Of a stretch of DNA of 64,000 bases, positions 15,772 to 22,912 are shown piece after piece. Under the pieces are notes generated by a model that did no database searches, had not been told where the DNA came from, and saw only the letters and a program-made list of their open reading frames with translations. The position numbers were made by a program, and so were the translations under genes. Every line of letters starts with the position of its first letter. Position 1 is the stretch's first letter. Source of the DNA: an uncultured Mollicutes bacterium (GTDB lineage Bacteria; Bacillota_I; Bacilli_A; Acholeplasmatales; JAEDCM01); the NCBI GenBank assembly GCA_947166335.1, contig CAMVDS010000003.1, forward strand, positions 29,708 through 93,707, written 5' to 3'.

Positions 15772-16926
15772 ATGTTTATAAGTTATAAAACTGAAATAGA
15801 TCCAACAGAAGAGCAAAAATATAAAATAAATCAGACTATAGGTACTTGTAGATATATCTATAACTTTTATATAGCCACACAAAAAGAACGATATGAAAAT
15901 GGCGAAAAGTTTCAATCAGTTATAGATTTTAGTAAATGGTTAAACAACGAATATTTACCATATCACACAGAGTATTCTTGGATAAAAGAAGTCAGCAGTA
16001 AATCTGTAAAACAAAGTATAAACAATGCTTATGGAGCTTTTCTGAAGTTCTTTAAGAAACAAAGCAAGTTTCCAAGATTTAAGAAAAAGGGAAAGTCTGA
16101 TGTAAAGATGTATTTTGTAAAAACAGATGCCAATTCAACCATATGGTGTGAACGACATAGAATAAAGATACCTACTCTTGGATGGGTTAGACTTAAAGAA
16201 AAAGGTTATATTCCTACTACAAAAAGTGGTTTAGTAATTAAAAGTGGAACAGTATCAGAAAAAGCAGGACGATATTATGTATCTGTTTTAATAGAAGTTT
16301 CAAATGCAAGTGTAAAACAGCCATCTAATCCAGGAATAGGTATTGACCTGGGAATTAAAGATTTAGCGATCTGTAGTGATGGAAATACTTACAGTAATAT
16401 CAATAAAACGCAGGAAGTTAAGCGTTTAGAAAAGAAGCTAAAAAGAGAACAACGTAGTTTATCAAGAATGTATGAAAATAAAAAGAAAAGAGAGTCTACT
16501 CAAAAAAATATACAAAAACAAAAGAGAAAGATTCAGAAACTTTATCACAGACTTGATAACATCAGAACAGATTATATCAATAAAACAATAGCTGAGATAG
16601 TGAAAACCAAGCCATCTTATATAGCTATTGAAGATTTGAATGTATCTGGAATGATGAAAAACAGGCTTCTTTCCAAAGCAGTTGCTCAACAAAAATTATA
16701 TGAATTTAGAACTAAAATAACTAATAAATGCCATCAGAATAATATTGAGTTGCGTATTATTAACAGATGGTTTCCCAGTTCTAAAATTTGTAACTGTTGC
16801 GGTAATATCAAGAAAAACTTAAAACTATCTGATCGTATTTATAAGTGTGAGTGCGGTTATGAAGAAGACAGAGATTTCAATGCAAGTCTTAATTTAAGAG
16901 ATAGTAATGAATATCAGATAGCATAA
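15772..16926 (+). CDS. tnpB: TnpB RNA-guided endonuclease, IS605 OrfB family (copy 2, 384 aa)
   Basis: Second complete TnpB, clearly diverged from copy 1. RuvC-I GIDLGIKDLAI (Asp near residue 190), RuvC-II IAIEDLNVSGM (Glu near 285), zinc ribbon CNCCGNIK...CECG and RuvC-III DRDFNASLNL (Asp near 365). SD AAAGGTGG precedes the ATG. It sits inside a tRNA and ncRNA cluster without a TnpA. Like copy 1 it ends in Ile-Ala and is followed by TTACGCC, which suggests the two elements share an ancestral 3' RNA. Nuclease activity is inferred from the intact catalytic triad. Confidence 0.93.
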   Translation: MFISYKTEIDPTEEQKYKINQTIGTCRYIYNFYIATQKERYENGEKFQSVIDFSKWLNNEYLPYHTEYSWIKEVSSKSVKQSINNAYGAFLKFFKKQSKFPRFKKKGKSDVKMYFVKTDANSTIWCERHRIKIPTLGWVRLKEKGYIPTTKSGLVIKSGTVSEKAGRYYVSVLIEVSNASVKQPSNPGIGIDLGIKDLAICSDGNTYSNINKTQEVKRLEKKLKREQRSLSRMYENKKKRESTQKNIQKQKRKIQKLYHRLDNIRTDYINKTIAEIVKTKPSYIAIEDLNVSGMMKNRLLSKAVAQQKLYEFRTKITNKCHQNNIELRIINRWFPSSKICNCCGNIKKNLKLSDRIYKCECGYEEDRDFNASLNLRDSNEYQIA

Positions 16927-17010
16927 CTGATAATATATACTACCGATGGCTAATCGGAAAGTTACGCCTATGGACTATACAAGAACTTGTGAGTAGTTGA
17001 AATATAATGA
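16880..17010 (+). ncRNA. Candidate omega RNA of TnpB 2
   Basis: The 3' flank has the hairpin CCGAT-ggcta-ATCGG (about 16944-16960), then AGTTACGCC and ACAAG-aa-CTTGT. Position and the TTACGCC match with the other TnpB support an omega RNA; the ends are estimates. Confidence 0.4.
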
Positions 17011-17193
17011 AAGCATATAGGATGAAGTAGGAATTTTCTCAATGTGAATATGTTTTATCATATTTTGAGTAGCAGAGACACCTTTGGTATGGTTTATAAA
17101 GTAGTTCTTATAATAAGAATAGTACCTAAACTTTCTATGCAACCTATAGCTGAAGTGATTGATGGACATGCAATCTGAGTAGTTTTTATAACA
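16927..17193 (+). other. Noncoding 3' flank of TnpB 2
   Basis: Contains the omega-RNA candidate and several hairpins, including CTCAATGTGAATATG pairing with CATATTTTGAG near 17040-17070 and TTCTTATAATAAGAA near 17105. No gene. Ends at the tRNA-Thr. Confidence 0.45.
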
Positions 17194-17265
17194 GCCAATG
17201 TAGTTCAATGGTAGAATAACTGATTTGTAATCAGTGGGTTAAGAGTTCAAATCTCTTCATTGGCT
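17194..17265 (+). tRNA. tRNA-Thr (anticodon UGU)
   Basis: Canonical cloverleaf: acceptor GCCAATG/CATTGGC, D arm GTTC...GAAT, anticodon arm ACTGA-TTTGTAA-TCAGT, T arm AAGAG-TTCAAAT-CTCTT. The anticodon TGT at loop positions 34-36 follows U33. CCA is not encoded. Confidence 0.95.
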
Positions 17266-17305
17266 TTAAAATAAATTGTAGTTTTATTTAAAACGGAGAA
17301 AAGAG

Positions 17306-17623
17306 ATGAAAAAGAATAAAGGTTATATTGACACATTTACAGTAGTATTTTTAGTTATAGTTTCTATTTTTATTTTATTTGCAATTTTAATGTTTTTTAG
17401 ACCGCAATCAATGAGTAAGAGTATGGGTGGTACAACTACTATTACTTTAGATCCTGGTCTTAAGCTTGAAGAGATTACTTGGAAAGATAATGACCTCTGG
17501 TACTTGACTAGACCTATGAGAGCTGATGAATATGCTGAAACTCATACTTTTCAGCAAAGCTCCAATCTTGGAATATTACAAGGAACTGTAATTATAGTAG
17601 AACAAAACAGGAATAAAGAATAA
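17306..17623 (+). CDS. Membrane-anchored phage protein (105 aa)
   Basis: One strong transmembrane helix at residues about 10-30 (FTVVFLVIVSIFILFAILMFF) after a basic N-terminus, then an extracytoplasmic or cytoplasmic beta domain with GLKLEEITWKDNDLWYLTRP. I recognise the latter segment from hypothetical membrane proteins of large Bacillus-type phages, without known function. The gene lies between two tRNA genes. SD CGGAGAAAAGAG. Confidence 0.78.
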   Translation: MKKNKGYIDTFTVVFLVIVSIFILFAILMFFRPQSMSKSMGGTTTITLDPGLKLEEITWKDNDLWYLTRPMRADEYAETHTFQQSSNLGILQGTVIIVEQNRNKE

Positions 17624-17627
17624 TAAA

Positions 17628-17746
17628 ATCACGGTGGCGGAATAGGGTAGACGCTTATCACTCTAAGGCAACGACAAAGAGAGAGATTGGAGTGCGATAA
17701 CTCGTTGCTATGCAAGGTGACAGAAATTCAAATCCTTGCCCGTGAT
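17628..17746 (+). tRNA. tRNA-Leu-like gene with internal insertions
   Basis: Acceptor ATCACGG/CCGTGAT and a Leu-type D arm (TGGCGGAATAGGGTAGACGC) are clear. The anticodon stem TTATC pairs with GATAA across about 36 bases instead of 7, and T stem GCAAGG pairs with CCTTGC with 9 extra bases (TGACAGAAA) before TTCAAAT. GCAACGA within the first insertion also pairs with TCGTTGC downstream, a pseudoknot-like arrangement. May be a pre-tRNA needing unusual processing, or a decayed gene. Confidence 0.5.
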
Positions 17747-17767
17747 GTTTATAAAAAAGGAGAGTGT

Positions 17768-18007
17768 ATGAAAATTAATATGTCAGTTTATACAGAACGT
17801 GGAAAGGTTTTTATTACTGAGGTTTTCTGGGATAAGATGAATGCAGCTGACTTGGGATACACTAAAAAATGTTTTCATTCAAGTAAGTGGAATATAGATA
17901 TTTATAAGAACGTTAAGCACAAAGAAGCTAAACTTTATTGTGCAATAAGAAAATGTCCTCAGGATATTTTTACTGAGAGACTAAAAGAATTATACGGAGG
18001 AAATTAA
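17768..18007 (+). CDS. Hypothetical protein (79 aa)
   Basis: Start at ATG 17768 behind AAAAAGGAGAG; upstream in-frame codons translate the tRNA-like gene and are rejected. Alpha/beta composition with two Cys residues near the C-terminus. No family recognised. Confidence 0.72.
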   Translation: MKINMSVYTERGKVFITEVFWDKMNAADLGYTKKCFHSSKWNIDIYKNVKHKEAKLYCAIRKCPQDIFTERLKELYGGN

Positions 18008-18008
18008 T

Positions 18009-18170
18009 ATGGCTGAATCTAATAAGAAGTACAGAAGAATACCTACCAGAGTTCATACAAGAGAACTCGATAGAGGAATAGCTAGAGAAAGAATGCGTAA
18101 GGCTAAACTTAATAGAGTTGGTAAAGATTCTTTCTTTGCTGAGAACTGGAAGAAATTTGGCACAGATTGA
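18009..18170 (+). CDS. Small basic protein (53 aa)
   Basis: ATG one base after the previous stop, with SD GGAGGAAATTA. Strongly basic and Arg-rich (RRIPTRVHTRELDRGIARERMRKAK), like nucleic-acid-binding small proteins. Its stop overlaps the TTG of the next gene. Function unknown. Confidence 0.68.
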   Translation: MAESNKKYRRIPTRVHTRELDRGIARERMRKAKLNRVGKDSFFAENWKKFGTD

Positions 18171-18373
18171 GTCGATATGAAATGAGTAAGTTTAATCCGT
18201 GTACAGATTACTGCTACGTCAGATACAATAAACAATACTCAGATGATTGTATTGAAACTTGTGACTACGCTCAAGCAGTTCTGGAATTAAAAAAATGTAA
18301 AAATAATTATGAAAAGTTGAAAAAGAAATATAAAGAACTTCGTAATTTAATTGAAATTGATGATGGAAAGTGA
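18167..18373 (+). CDS. Hypothetical Cys-containing coiled-coil protein (up to 68 aa)
   Basis: Either the overlapping TTG 18167 or ATG 18182 could start it; neither has a strong SD and the overlap favours coupling. N-terminal region with four to five Cys (CTDYCYVRY, DDCIETCDY) that could bind zinc, then a Lys-rich coiled coil (LKKCKNNYEKLKKKYKE). Function unknown. Confidence 0.6.
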   Translation: MSRYEMSKFNPCTDYCYVRYNKQYSDDCIETCDYAQAVLELKKCKNNYEKLKKKYKELRNLIEIDDGK

Positions 18374-18550
18374 CATATACTGTAGTCTTGTCTGCTTTTT
18401 ATCCATATGACACTTCATGAAGAAGTCATCGGCTGATCCTTGATTAGTAATAATCTTGGCATAGGCTGCTTAGCCGTGAAAGAGCTTCGGGCAGCCCTCC
18501 TTTCTCTTTAGGAAAGGTAAATAATTATTATAATAGAAAGGAATAATGAT
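18374..18550 (+). other. Structured noncoding leader
   Basis: About 175 bases with GGCTGC...GCAGCC pairing around AGAGCTTCGGG (18481), an 11-mer also present at 12641 upstream of TnpB 1. No gene. Possibly a small RNA or leader of the following gene. Confidence 0.35.
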
Positions 18551-18838
18551 ATGAGATTCTTATCAGAAGACGGAAAGCTTTTTAATACAGAAGAAGAATG
18601 TAAAGAATATGAAGCTATATTAAAAAAGAGAAAACAAGATGAAGAAAAGAATAAAGAACAGGAAAATGATCTTAAGAATATTACTGAAATGATGGCTGAA
18701 GTAACTGAGTTAATGGATAAAGTTAATAAAGCTACTGAAGCCTATGAGAAGAAGTGGGGAGTTAGTTTTGGTAATAATAAAATTAGATTAGAAAAGAAGA
18801 ATGATGATCTTTCTTCACTTTTGAAGTTTTTTATATGA
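18551..18838 (+). CDS. Hypothetical coiled-coil protein (95 aa)
   Basis: SD AAAGGAATAATG. Opens with RFLSEDGKLFNTEEECKEYE, a motif common in small Firmicutes phage proteins, then a Lys/Glu-rich coiled coil. The stop overlaps the GAGGGGG ribosome-binding site of the next gene. Function unknown. Confidence 0.75.
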   Translation: MRFLSEDGKLFNTEEECKEYEAILKKRKQDEEKNKEQENDLKNITEMMAEVTELMDKVNKATEAYEKKWGVSFGNNKIRLEKKNDDLSSLLKFFI

Positions 18839-18847
18839 GGGGGAGTT

Positions 18848-19198
18848 ATGAATAATATATACACCAGAGAAGAGTTTATAAAAGTTATAGAGAAACTAGA
18901 AAAAATAAATAGATTTGATTCAGAACTTTATAAATTATTTTATGTTTTTGGTGAAGATGCTACTAGCCCTATGTATCCCAGTTTAGAGAATGAATTGATA
19001 AACACTTTAAATAAAATGTTTATGTTAGAGTCAAATGATTATATGACAGATATAGAATATTTTTGTTATGACTTGGATTTCGGTAAAGATTGGGAATCTG
19101 GCATGTATGTATGTGATGGTGAAGATATAGATTTATCTGATGCTGGCAAACTTTATGATTGGATTACCAGAGATTTGGTAAAAGAAGAGGAAACATGA
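18848..19198 (+). CDS. Hypothetical acidic protein (116 aa)
   Basis: SD GAGGGGGAG. Helical and acidic, single Cys residues, no membrane segment or catalytic motif. Stop overlaps the next ATG (ATGA). Function unknown. Confidence 0.72.
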   Translation: MNNIYTREEFIKVIEKLEKINRFDSELYKLFYVFGEDATSPMYPSLENELINTLNKMFMLESNDYMTDIEYFCYDLDFGKDWESGMYVCDGEDIDLSDAGKLYDWITRDLVKEEET

Positions 19199-19437
19199 GA
19201 ACGATTTTAAATTATATAAGTTATTTCTTTGCTCTGTTTAATCATAAACCTTTAATAGAGAAAGATGGATATTACTTATATGTAAGAATATATTATAGAC
19301 ACGGTAGAATTGTAGACTTCTTATCATATCCTATAGGAATTGCTAAAACTGGTATAGAAAATGGATTGATTAAAAAGATAAGATCCCTATCTGATAGAGA
19401 AAGGGCTGACGCTATACGAAAGGAATATAAAAAGTAA
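19195..19437 (+). CDS. Hypothetical protein (80 aa)
   Basis: Start at ATG 19195 overlapping the previous TGA; SD AAGAGGAAAC. Hydrophobic N-terminus (TILNYISYFFALF) that could associate with membrane, then basic residues. No family recognised. Confidence 0.68.
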   Translation: MRTILNYISYFFALFNHKPLIEKDGYYLYVRIYYRHGRIVDFLSYPIGIAKTGIENGLIKKIRSLSDRERADAIRKEYKK

Positions 19438-19449
19438 TGGGGCAATATT

Positions 19450-20250
19450 ATGGGAGAATATCATTATAAACCAAAGATAGATTTAACTGGGCAAAAATTT
19501 GGAAGATTAACAGTAATAGGATTAAATCAAGAAGAAAGTGATAAACAGCATAAAGGAATATATATATGCAATTGTGATTGTGGCACTAAAAATATAAATG
19601 TAGATATGTATCTTTTACGAGAAGGTTTAAAAAAATCTTGTAACTGTTTAAGAAAAGAAACTACATTAAAAAGAATAAGCAAACATAATACATATGAATT
19701 TCATAAAGATTATGTTATAGGATATACAGATTGTAATCCACCTGCAAAAGCTAGTTATGATAGCCAAGGACGTAATTATTTTTATGTTGATATAGAAGAT
19801 TATGATAAAATAAAAGATTGTTATTGGAAATTCAATGATCAAGATTATGTAATTACTTCCACATTAAATGACGTAGAAAAATATGGTAAATATCCTAGAT
19901 TACATCGTATTATTATGGGACTAACAACAAATGATAAAATAGATGTCGATCATATAAAAGGAGACAAAACAAGAAATGATAATAGAAAAAGTAATTTAAG
20001 ATTAGGTTCAAGAACTGAAAATAATATGAATGCAAAAATAAGAGGTAATAATACTTCAGGTGTAACAGGTGTTAGCTATCGTAAAAAAGATAAATTTTGG
20101 GAAGCTTATATTTCTAAAGATAAAAAGGTATATAAATTAGGTATTTTTAAAAATTATGAAGAAGCTGTAGAAGCTAGAAAAAAAGCGGAAGAAGAATTGT
20201 TTGGAAACTGGAGTTATATTAATTCTCAAAAACAGTTAGGAGTAAAATAA
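19450..20250 (+). CDS. HNH homing endonuclease with AP2 DNA-binding domain (266 aa)
   Basis: N-terminal segment DLTGQKFGRLTVIGL followed by a Cys cluster (CNCDCG, CNC), then an HNH core RLHRIIMG...DVDHIKGDKTRNDNRKSNLRL (about residues 155-185) and an AP2-type C-terminus (GVTGVSYRKKDKFWEAYIS). This is a standard free-standing phage homing endonuclease that cuts cognate genomes lacking it. No intron is evident at this site. More AT-rich than its neighbours, in keeping with mobility. Confidence 0.9.
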   Translation: MGEYHYKPKIDLTGQKFGRLTVIGLNQEESDKQHKGIYICNCDCGTKNINVDMYLLREGLKKSCNCLRKETTLKRISKHNTYEFHKDYVIGYTDCNPPAKASYDSQGRNYFYVDIEDYDKIKDCYWKFNDQDYVITSTLNDVEKYGKYPRLHRIIMGLTTNDKIDVDHIKGDKTRNDNRKSNLRLGSRTENNMNAKIRGNNTSGVTGVSYRKKDKFWEAYISKDKKVYKLGIFKNYEEAVEARKKAEEELFGNWSYINSQKQLGVK

Positions 20251-20256
20251 AGTAAT
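20241..20256 (+). promoter_or_regulatory. Recurring motif copy (AGTAAAATAAAGTAAT)
   Basis: Variant of the recurring motif overlapping the stop of the HNH gene and lying just before the ATG at 20260. Confidence 0.35.
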
Positions 20257-20259
20257 AAT

Positions 20260-20736
20260 ATGAAAGTAATATTTTTAGATATAGATGGGACTGTTAACGT
20301 TTATACAACCAAAGAAAGATTCCAAGGTTATATTGGAATAGATGATAAACGACTTGATTATTTAAAACAGATTATAGATGCTACTGGAGCCGTTATAGTT
20401 TTAAGTTCAACATGGAGACTAGGATATAACAAAGATGGACACCCTTTAAAGAATCATGGAGAATATGTAAAGAGAAAATTTGCTGAACATGGTATGGAAA
20501 TCTATGATGTAACTCCTGATTTAGGGCATAATGGAATATATAGAGGGCAAGAAATTAAACAATGGTTATCTGAGCATGAAGATGTTGAGAACTTTATAAT
20601 TATTGATGATGAGAATTTTGATTTTAGCTATGAAAAGTTAGGATCTAGGTGGATTCAAACTCAGTATTTTAGAGGCGATGGTGGTATTCAACCTAAGCAT
20701 GTAAAGAGAGCTATTAAGATGTTAAATAAAGAGTAA
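20260..20736 (+). CDS. HAD phosphatase of the RNA-repair (Swiss-army-knife) type (158 aa)
   Basis: HAD motif I FLDIDGTVNV with Asp at residues 7 and 9, motif II VLSSTWR near residue 50 and an acidic motif IIIDDENFDF near residue 115. The SSTWR and GxEIxxWL features match the HAD_SAK type associated with RNA-repair proteins, which remove terminal phosphates. With the RlaP-like enzyme and the RNA ligase in this window it could complete an end-healing and sealing pathway. Substrate not demonstrated. Confidence 0.75.
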   Translation: MKVIFLDIDGTVNVYTTKERFQGYIGIDDKRLDYLKQIIDATGAVIVLSSTWRLGYNKDGHPLKNHGEYVKRKFAEHGMEIYDVTPDLGHNGIYRGQEIKQWLSEHEDVENFIIIDDENFDFSYEKLGSRWIQTQYFRGDGGIQPKHVKRAIKMLNKE

Positions 20737-20780
20737 AAAATATCAATTATTATATTTAATTATTAAGGAGGAAACTTAAA

Positions 20781-21413
20781 ATGGCTGAAAAAATGTTAGT
20801 AACACAGGGATTAAATGAATTGAAGACTCTTAATGCTCGTATTAACAGAGCAATTACTGATGCTTCATTCATTGTAGCTTCAAAAACAGTAGATAAGAAC
20901 GCTACTCCTGGAATTAGTAAGGAAGATTTTAATGCTAATGCTACCAGTGCTTTACAGTCTATTGAAGCTCTTATTGAAAGACGTGAAAAGATTAAGGCTG
21001 CTATTATAGCTTCTAATTCTATAACGGAAGTAGAGATAGCTGGTGAGAAGATGACTGTAGCTAAGGCTATTGATACTAAAGAAAGTATTAATTATAAAGA
21101 ACAACTTCTGTTTAAAATGAAAGATCAGTATGAAAGAGCTGTAGCTAATGTTAATAGAGCTAATCAGACTATAGATAAGAATATAGAAGCTCTTATTACT
21201 ACTGCTTATGGTAAAGAGGGTAAGGAGAAAGTATCTGAGAGCGACTATGAATCTATTGCTAAGCCTTATAAGACTGCTAATGAAGTTTCTTTAGTAGATC
21301 CTCTTAAGCTTAAGGAGAAGATTGATGCTCTTGAAAAATATATAGAAGATTTTAGAGCTAATGTAGATGCTCAGCTTCAGATTAGTAACTGTATTACAAC
21401 TATAGAAATTTAA
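20781..21413 (+). CDS. Conserved coiled-coil phage protein (210 aa)
   Basis: Strong SD (AAGGAGGAAA). Almost entirely helical with long heptad-like stretches (LNELKTLNARINRAI; VDPLKLKEKIDALEKYIEDF). Moderately acidic, no Cys motif. I recognise the type as a recurrent hypothetical protein of Firmicutes phages. Good codon adaptation and its SD suggest high expression. Function unknown. Confidence 0.78.
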   Translation: MAEKMLVTQGLNELKTLNARINRAITDASFIVASKTVDKNATPGISKEDFNANATSALQSIEALIERREKIKAAIIASNSITEVEIAGEKMTVAKAIDTKESINYKEQLLFKMKDQYERAVANVNRANQTIDKNIEALITTAYGKEGKEKVSESDYESIAKPYKTANEVSLVDPLKLKEKIDALEKYIEDFRANVDAQLQISNCITTIEI

Positions 21414-21586
21414 TTTAAGGTTACTCATTAGTAATTATACGAAAACCAAGAACTTATATCCGTCCTTTATGGGTTAGGGTTGGGGTACGATAAATAATTA
21501 ACCTTAATCGTTGTATAACTATTTCCTTTTGAAGAGAGGAAAGTTTAGAAAATTGGATATAATGTTTTCAGCCAACTGTATAGGCA

Positions 21587-21603
21587 AGCGACTTTTAATC
21601 GCT
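21587..21603 (+). other. tRNA-Lys-like anticodon arm without a full cloverleaf
   Basis: AGCGA-CTTTTAA-TCGCT is a perfect 5-bp, 7-base-loop anticodon arm with UUU, preceded by a D-arm-like GCC...GGC. I could not find matching acceptor and T arms nearby. It is a remnant or a tRNA with large insertions. Confidence 0.35.
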
Positions 21604-21866
21604 TTATTATGGTTCATGAGATTGAAATGCTCAATGGTTAATATTCAATTTTCAATGCTTAATTGTGAATGTTTAATTCTGTGCGAAGTAGCACATTTAA
21701 TGATTAAGTATTAATTAAAAATCCTCGATAAAATCCACTAGTTATCGTTAGCAGCTCTAATATATATGGCTTTTGGTTTCCGATGTGGCTGTATAGTTAC
21801 TAATTTTGTAATAATAATGATAATAATAATGCTGTTATTATAAGTTTTAAGCTCTTGTTATATTTG

Positions 21867-21900
21867 AATATACCCTGTAGGGTGACTTACAGGGTATATT
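21867..21900 (+). terminator. 13-bp perfect hairpin before tRNA-Gln
   Basis: AATATACCCTGTA and TACAGGGTATATT pair perfectly around an 8-base loop, ending two bases before the tRNA-Gln. No U tract, so a tRNA-processing stem is as likely as a terminator. Confidence 0.5.
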
Positions 21901-21902
21901 AT

Positions 21903-21973
21903 AGGGGTATAGCCAAGCGGCAAGGCAGCAGAATTTGACTCTGCGAACATGTGTTCGAATCACATTACCCCTG
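21903..21973 (+). tRNA. tRNA-Gln (anticodon UUG)
   Basis: Canonical: acceptor AGGGGTA/TACCCCT, D arm GCC...GGC, anticodon arm GCAGA-ATTTGAC-TCTGC with TTG at 34-36, T arm ATGTG-TTCGAAT-CACAT. CCA not encoded. Confidence 0.92.
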
Positions 21974-22200
21974 CTTGTTCTTACTATAGGTTTATTCGCA
22001 ACAATAAACTGACTCTAGCTAGTAGTAGGAATTTTGTTTGTTTTTATGTAGTTAAGATACCGATCAAATCTTAACTGACACTGTTGACGATTTGTTTTGT
22101 ATTGCTTTTGAACCATGAACTTCGGTCTAAATTTTCTTAGTAAATAGGTTGCGATATTTACGATCCGTATTCTGATACGTAGCAGAATAAAAAGAAGAGT

Positions 22201-22273
22201 AGCGGTATAGTTTAATTGGTAGAACATTTGGACAGTTCCCAGAGAGATGTAGGTTCGACTCCTACTACCGTGA
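22201..22273 (+). tRNA. tRNA of uncertain identity with an atypical anticodon loop
   Basis: Cloverleaf AGCGGTA/TACCGTG with an A-G mismatch at the first pair, D arm GTTT...GAAC, T arm GTAGG-TTCGACT-CCTAC. The anticodon arm TTTGG-ACAGTTC-CCAGA is well paired but has C instead of the near-universal U33, giving AGT at 34-36 (formally Thr). Function doubtful or unusual. Confidence 0.65.
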
Positions 22274-22500
22274 TCAGACGAACTGAAAGATAATTATGGC
22301 GAGAGATTATCTGGAAGTTCAGACTAAAGTTTGATAGACATGTTATACCTCCAGTTTTCATTGTCGGTACATTTTTTACATTTTGCCATTTCGTTTTTTA
22401 CTTGCTATGTTTCGTTCTCCTTAAGAACAATGATGGGTTACAGTTACACTTTATCTCGCCACATTAAGTAGGTGGTTGGCTATCAGCCACCTACTTTTTG
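22274..22500 (+). ncRNA. Candidate structured small RNA ending in an intrinsic terminator
   Basis: Begins after the atypical tRNA with AGATAAT/ATTATCT inside GAACT/AGTTC, has a long-range TGGCGAGA (22304) and TCTCGCCA (22453) pairing, and ends at a classic terminator. No ORF with an SD. About 230 bases; family not recognised. Confidence 0.5.
22466..22499 (+). terminator. Intrinsic terminator
   Basis: AAGTAGGTGG pairs with CCACCTACTT around an 11-base loop and is followed by TTT. Ends the RNA gene cluster. Confidence 0.85.
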
Positions 22501-22535
22501 TTAAATAAAAAGATAATTTTATGGAAGGAATATAT

Positions 22536-22721
22536 ATGTTTAAAGAACATGAAAAGCATAGAGAAGAATTAATACATGAAGCGATTAGTGGAGAAACAAA
22601 ATTAGATATATTATCAGATAATACAACTATGTCACTTTGCGGAGAAGCGGAAGCTATGTATTTTAAAACTGTTAGAGATTTTTTTAAAACTAGTTATGCA
22701 AAAATAATTATGAATAAATAA
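22536..22721 (+). CDS. Hypothetical protein (61 aa)
   Basis: ATG 22536 has GGAAGGAA at proper spacing; the ATG at 22521 is part of that SD region and is rejected. Helical and charged, no motif recognised. First gene after the terminator. Confidence 0.62.
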   Translation: MFKEHEKHREELIHEAISGETKLDILSDNTTMSLCGEAEAMYFKTVRDFFKTSYAKIIMNK

Positions 22722-22728
22722 GTATTTT

Positions 22729-22880
22729 GGAAGGTTCCAGCTAGGGGAAGACTATGAAAGATGTTAACTACGTCATAGTCCTGAAAGTATATAGATATAT
22801 AAGTAAGTGCGCATATCCTTATACAGATATATATGAGTAGGTAATCAAGAAAGATAGAGGTTCGACTCCTCCACCTTCCA
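22729..22880 (+). tRNA. tRNA-like RNA with about 75 extra bases
   Basis: Acceptor GGAAGGT/ACCTTCC is perfect and the T arm has GAGG-TTCGACT-CCTC. Between them lie a TTCC/GGAA element, a stem GACTATGA/TCATAGTC with a 15-base loop, and about 70 bases of AT-rich hairpins (TATATAGATATATAAG region). It is twice the normal tRNA length. A tRNA with insertions or a separate RNA with tRNA-like ends are both possible. Confidence 0.45.
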
Positions 22881-22912
22881 TTCATTATTATAAAAAGGAG
22901 AAAATAATAATC

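Larger units (their letters stand above)
21414..22535 (+). other. tRNA and ncRNA cluster without convincing protein genes
   Basis: About 1.1 kb. Contents in order: unassigned sequence; a tRNA-Lys-like anticodon arm (21587); a 13-bp hairpin (21867); tRNA-Gln (21903); hairpins GTTTATT/AATAAAC and GTTAAGAT/ATCTTAAC near 21990 and 22050; an atypical tRNA (22201); a structured RNA ending in an intrinsic terminator (22274-22499). Open frames here overlap RNA genes and lack SD sites. Confidence 0.6.

Noticed and set aside
17687..17767. Upstream extension of the gene at 17768
   Set aside because: The extension translates the 3' half of the tRNA-Leu-like gene; ATG 17768 has a clear SD.
21511..21714. 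Plus-strand open frame of 67 codons in the tRNA region
   Set aside because: TTG start without an SD, covers a tRNA-Lys-like anticodon arm and repeated sequence; the protein looks like translated noncoding DNA.
22729..22880. tmRNA
   Set aside because: tRNA-like ends are present, but the insert is far shorter than tmRNA, and no tag reading frame is evident.
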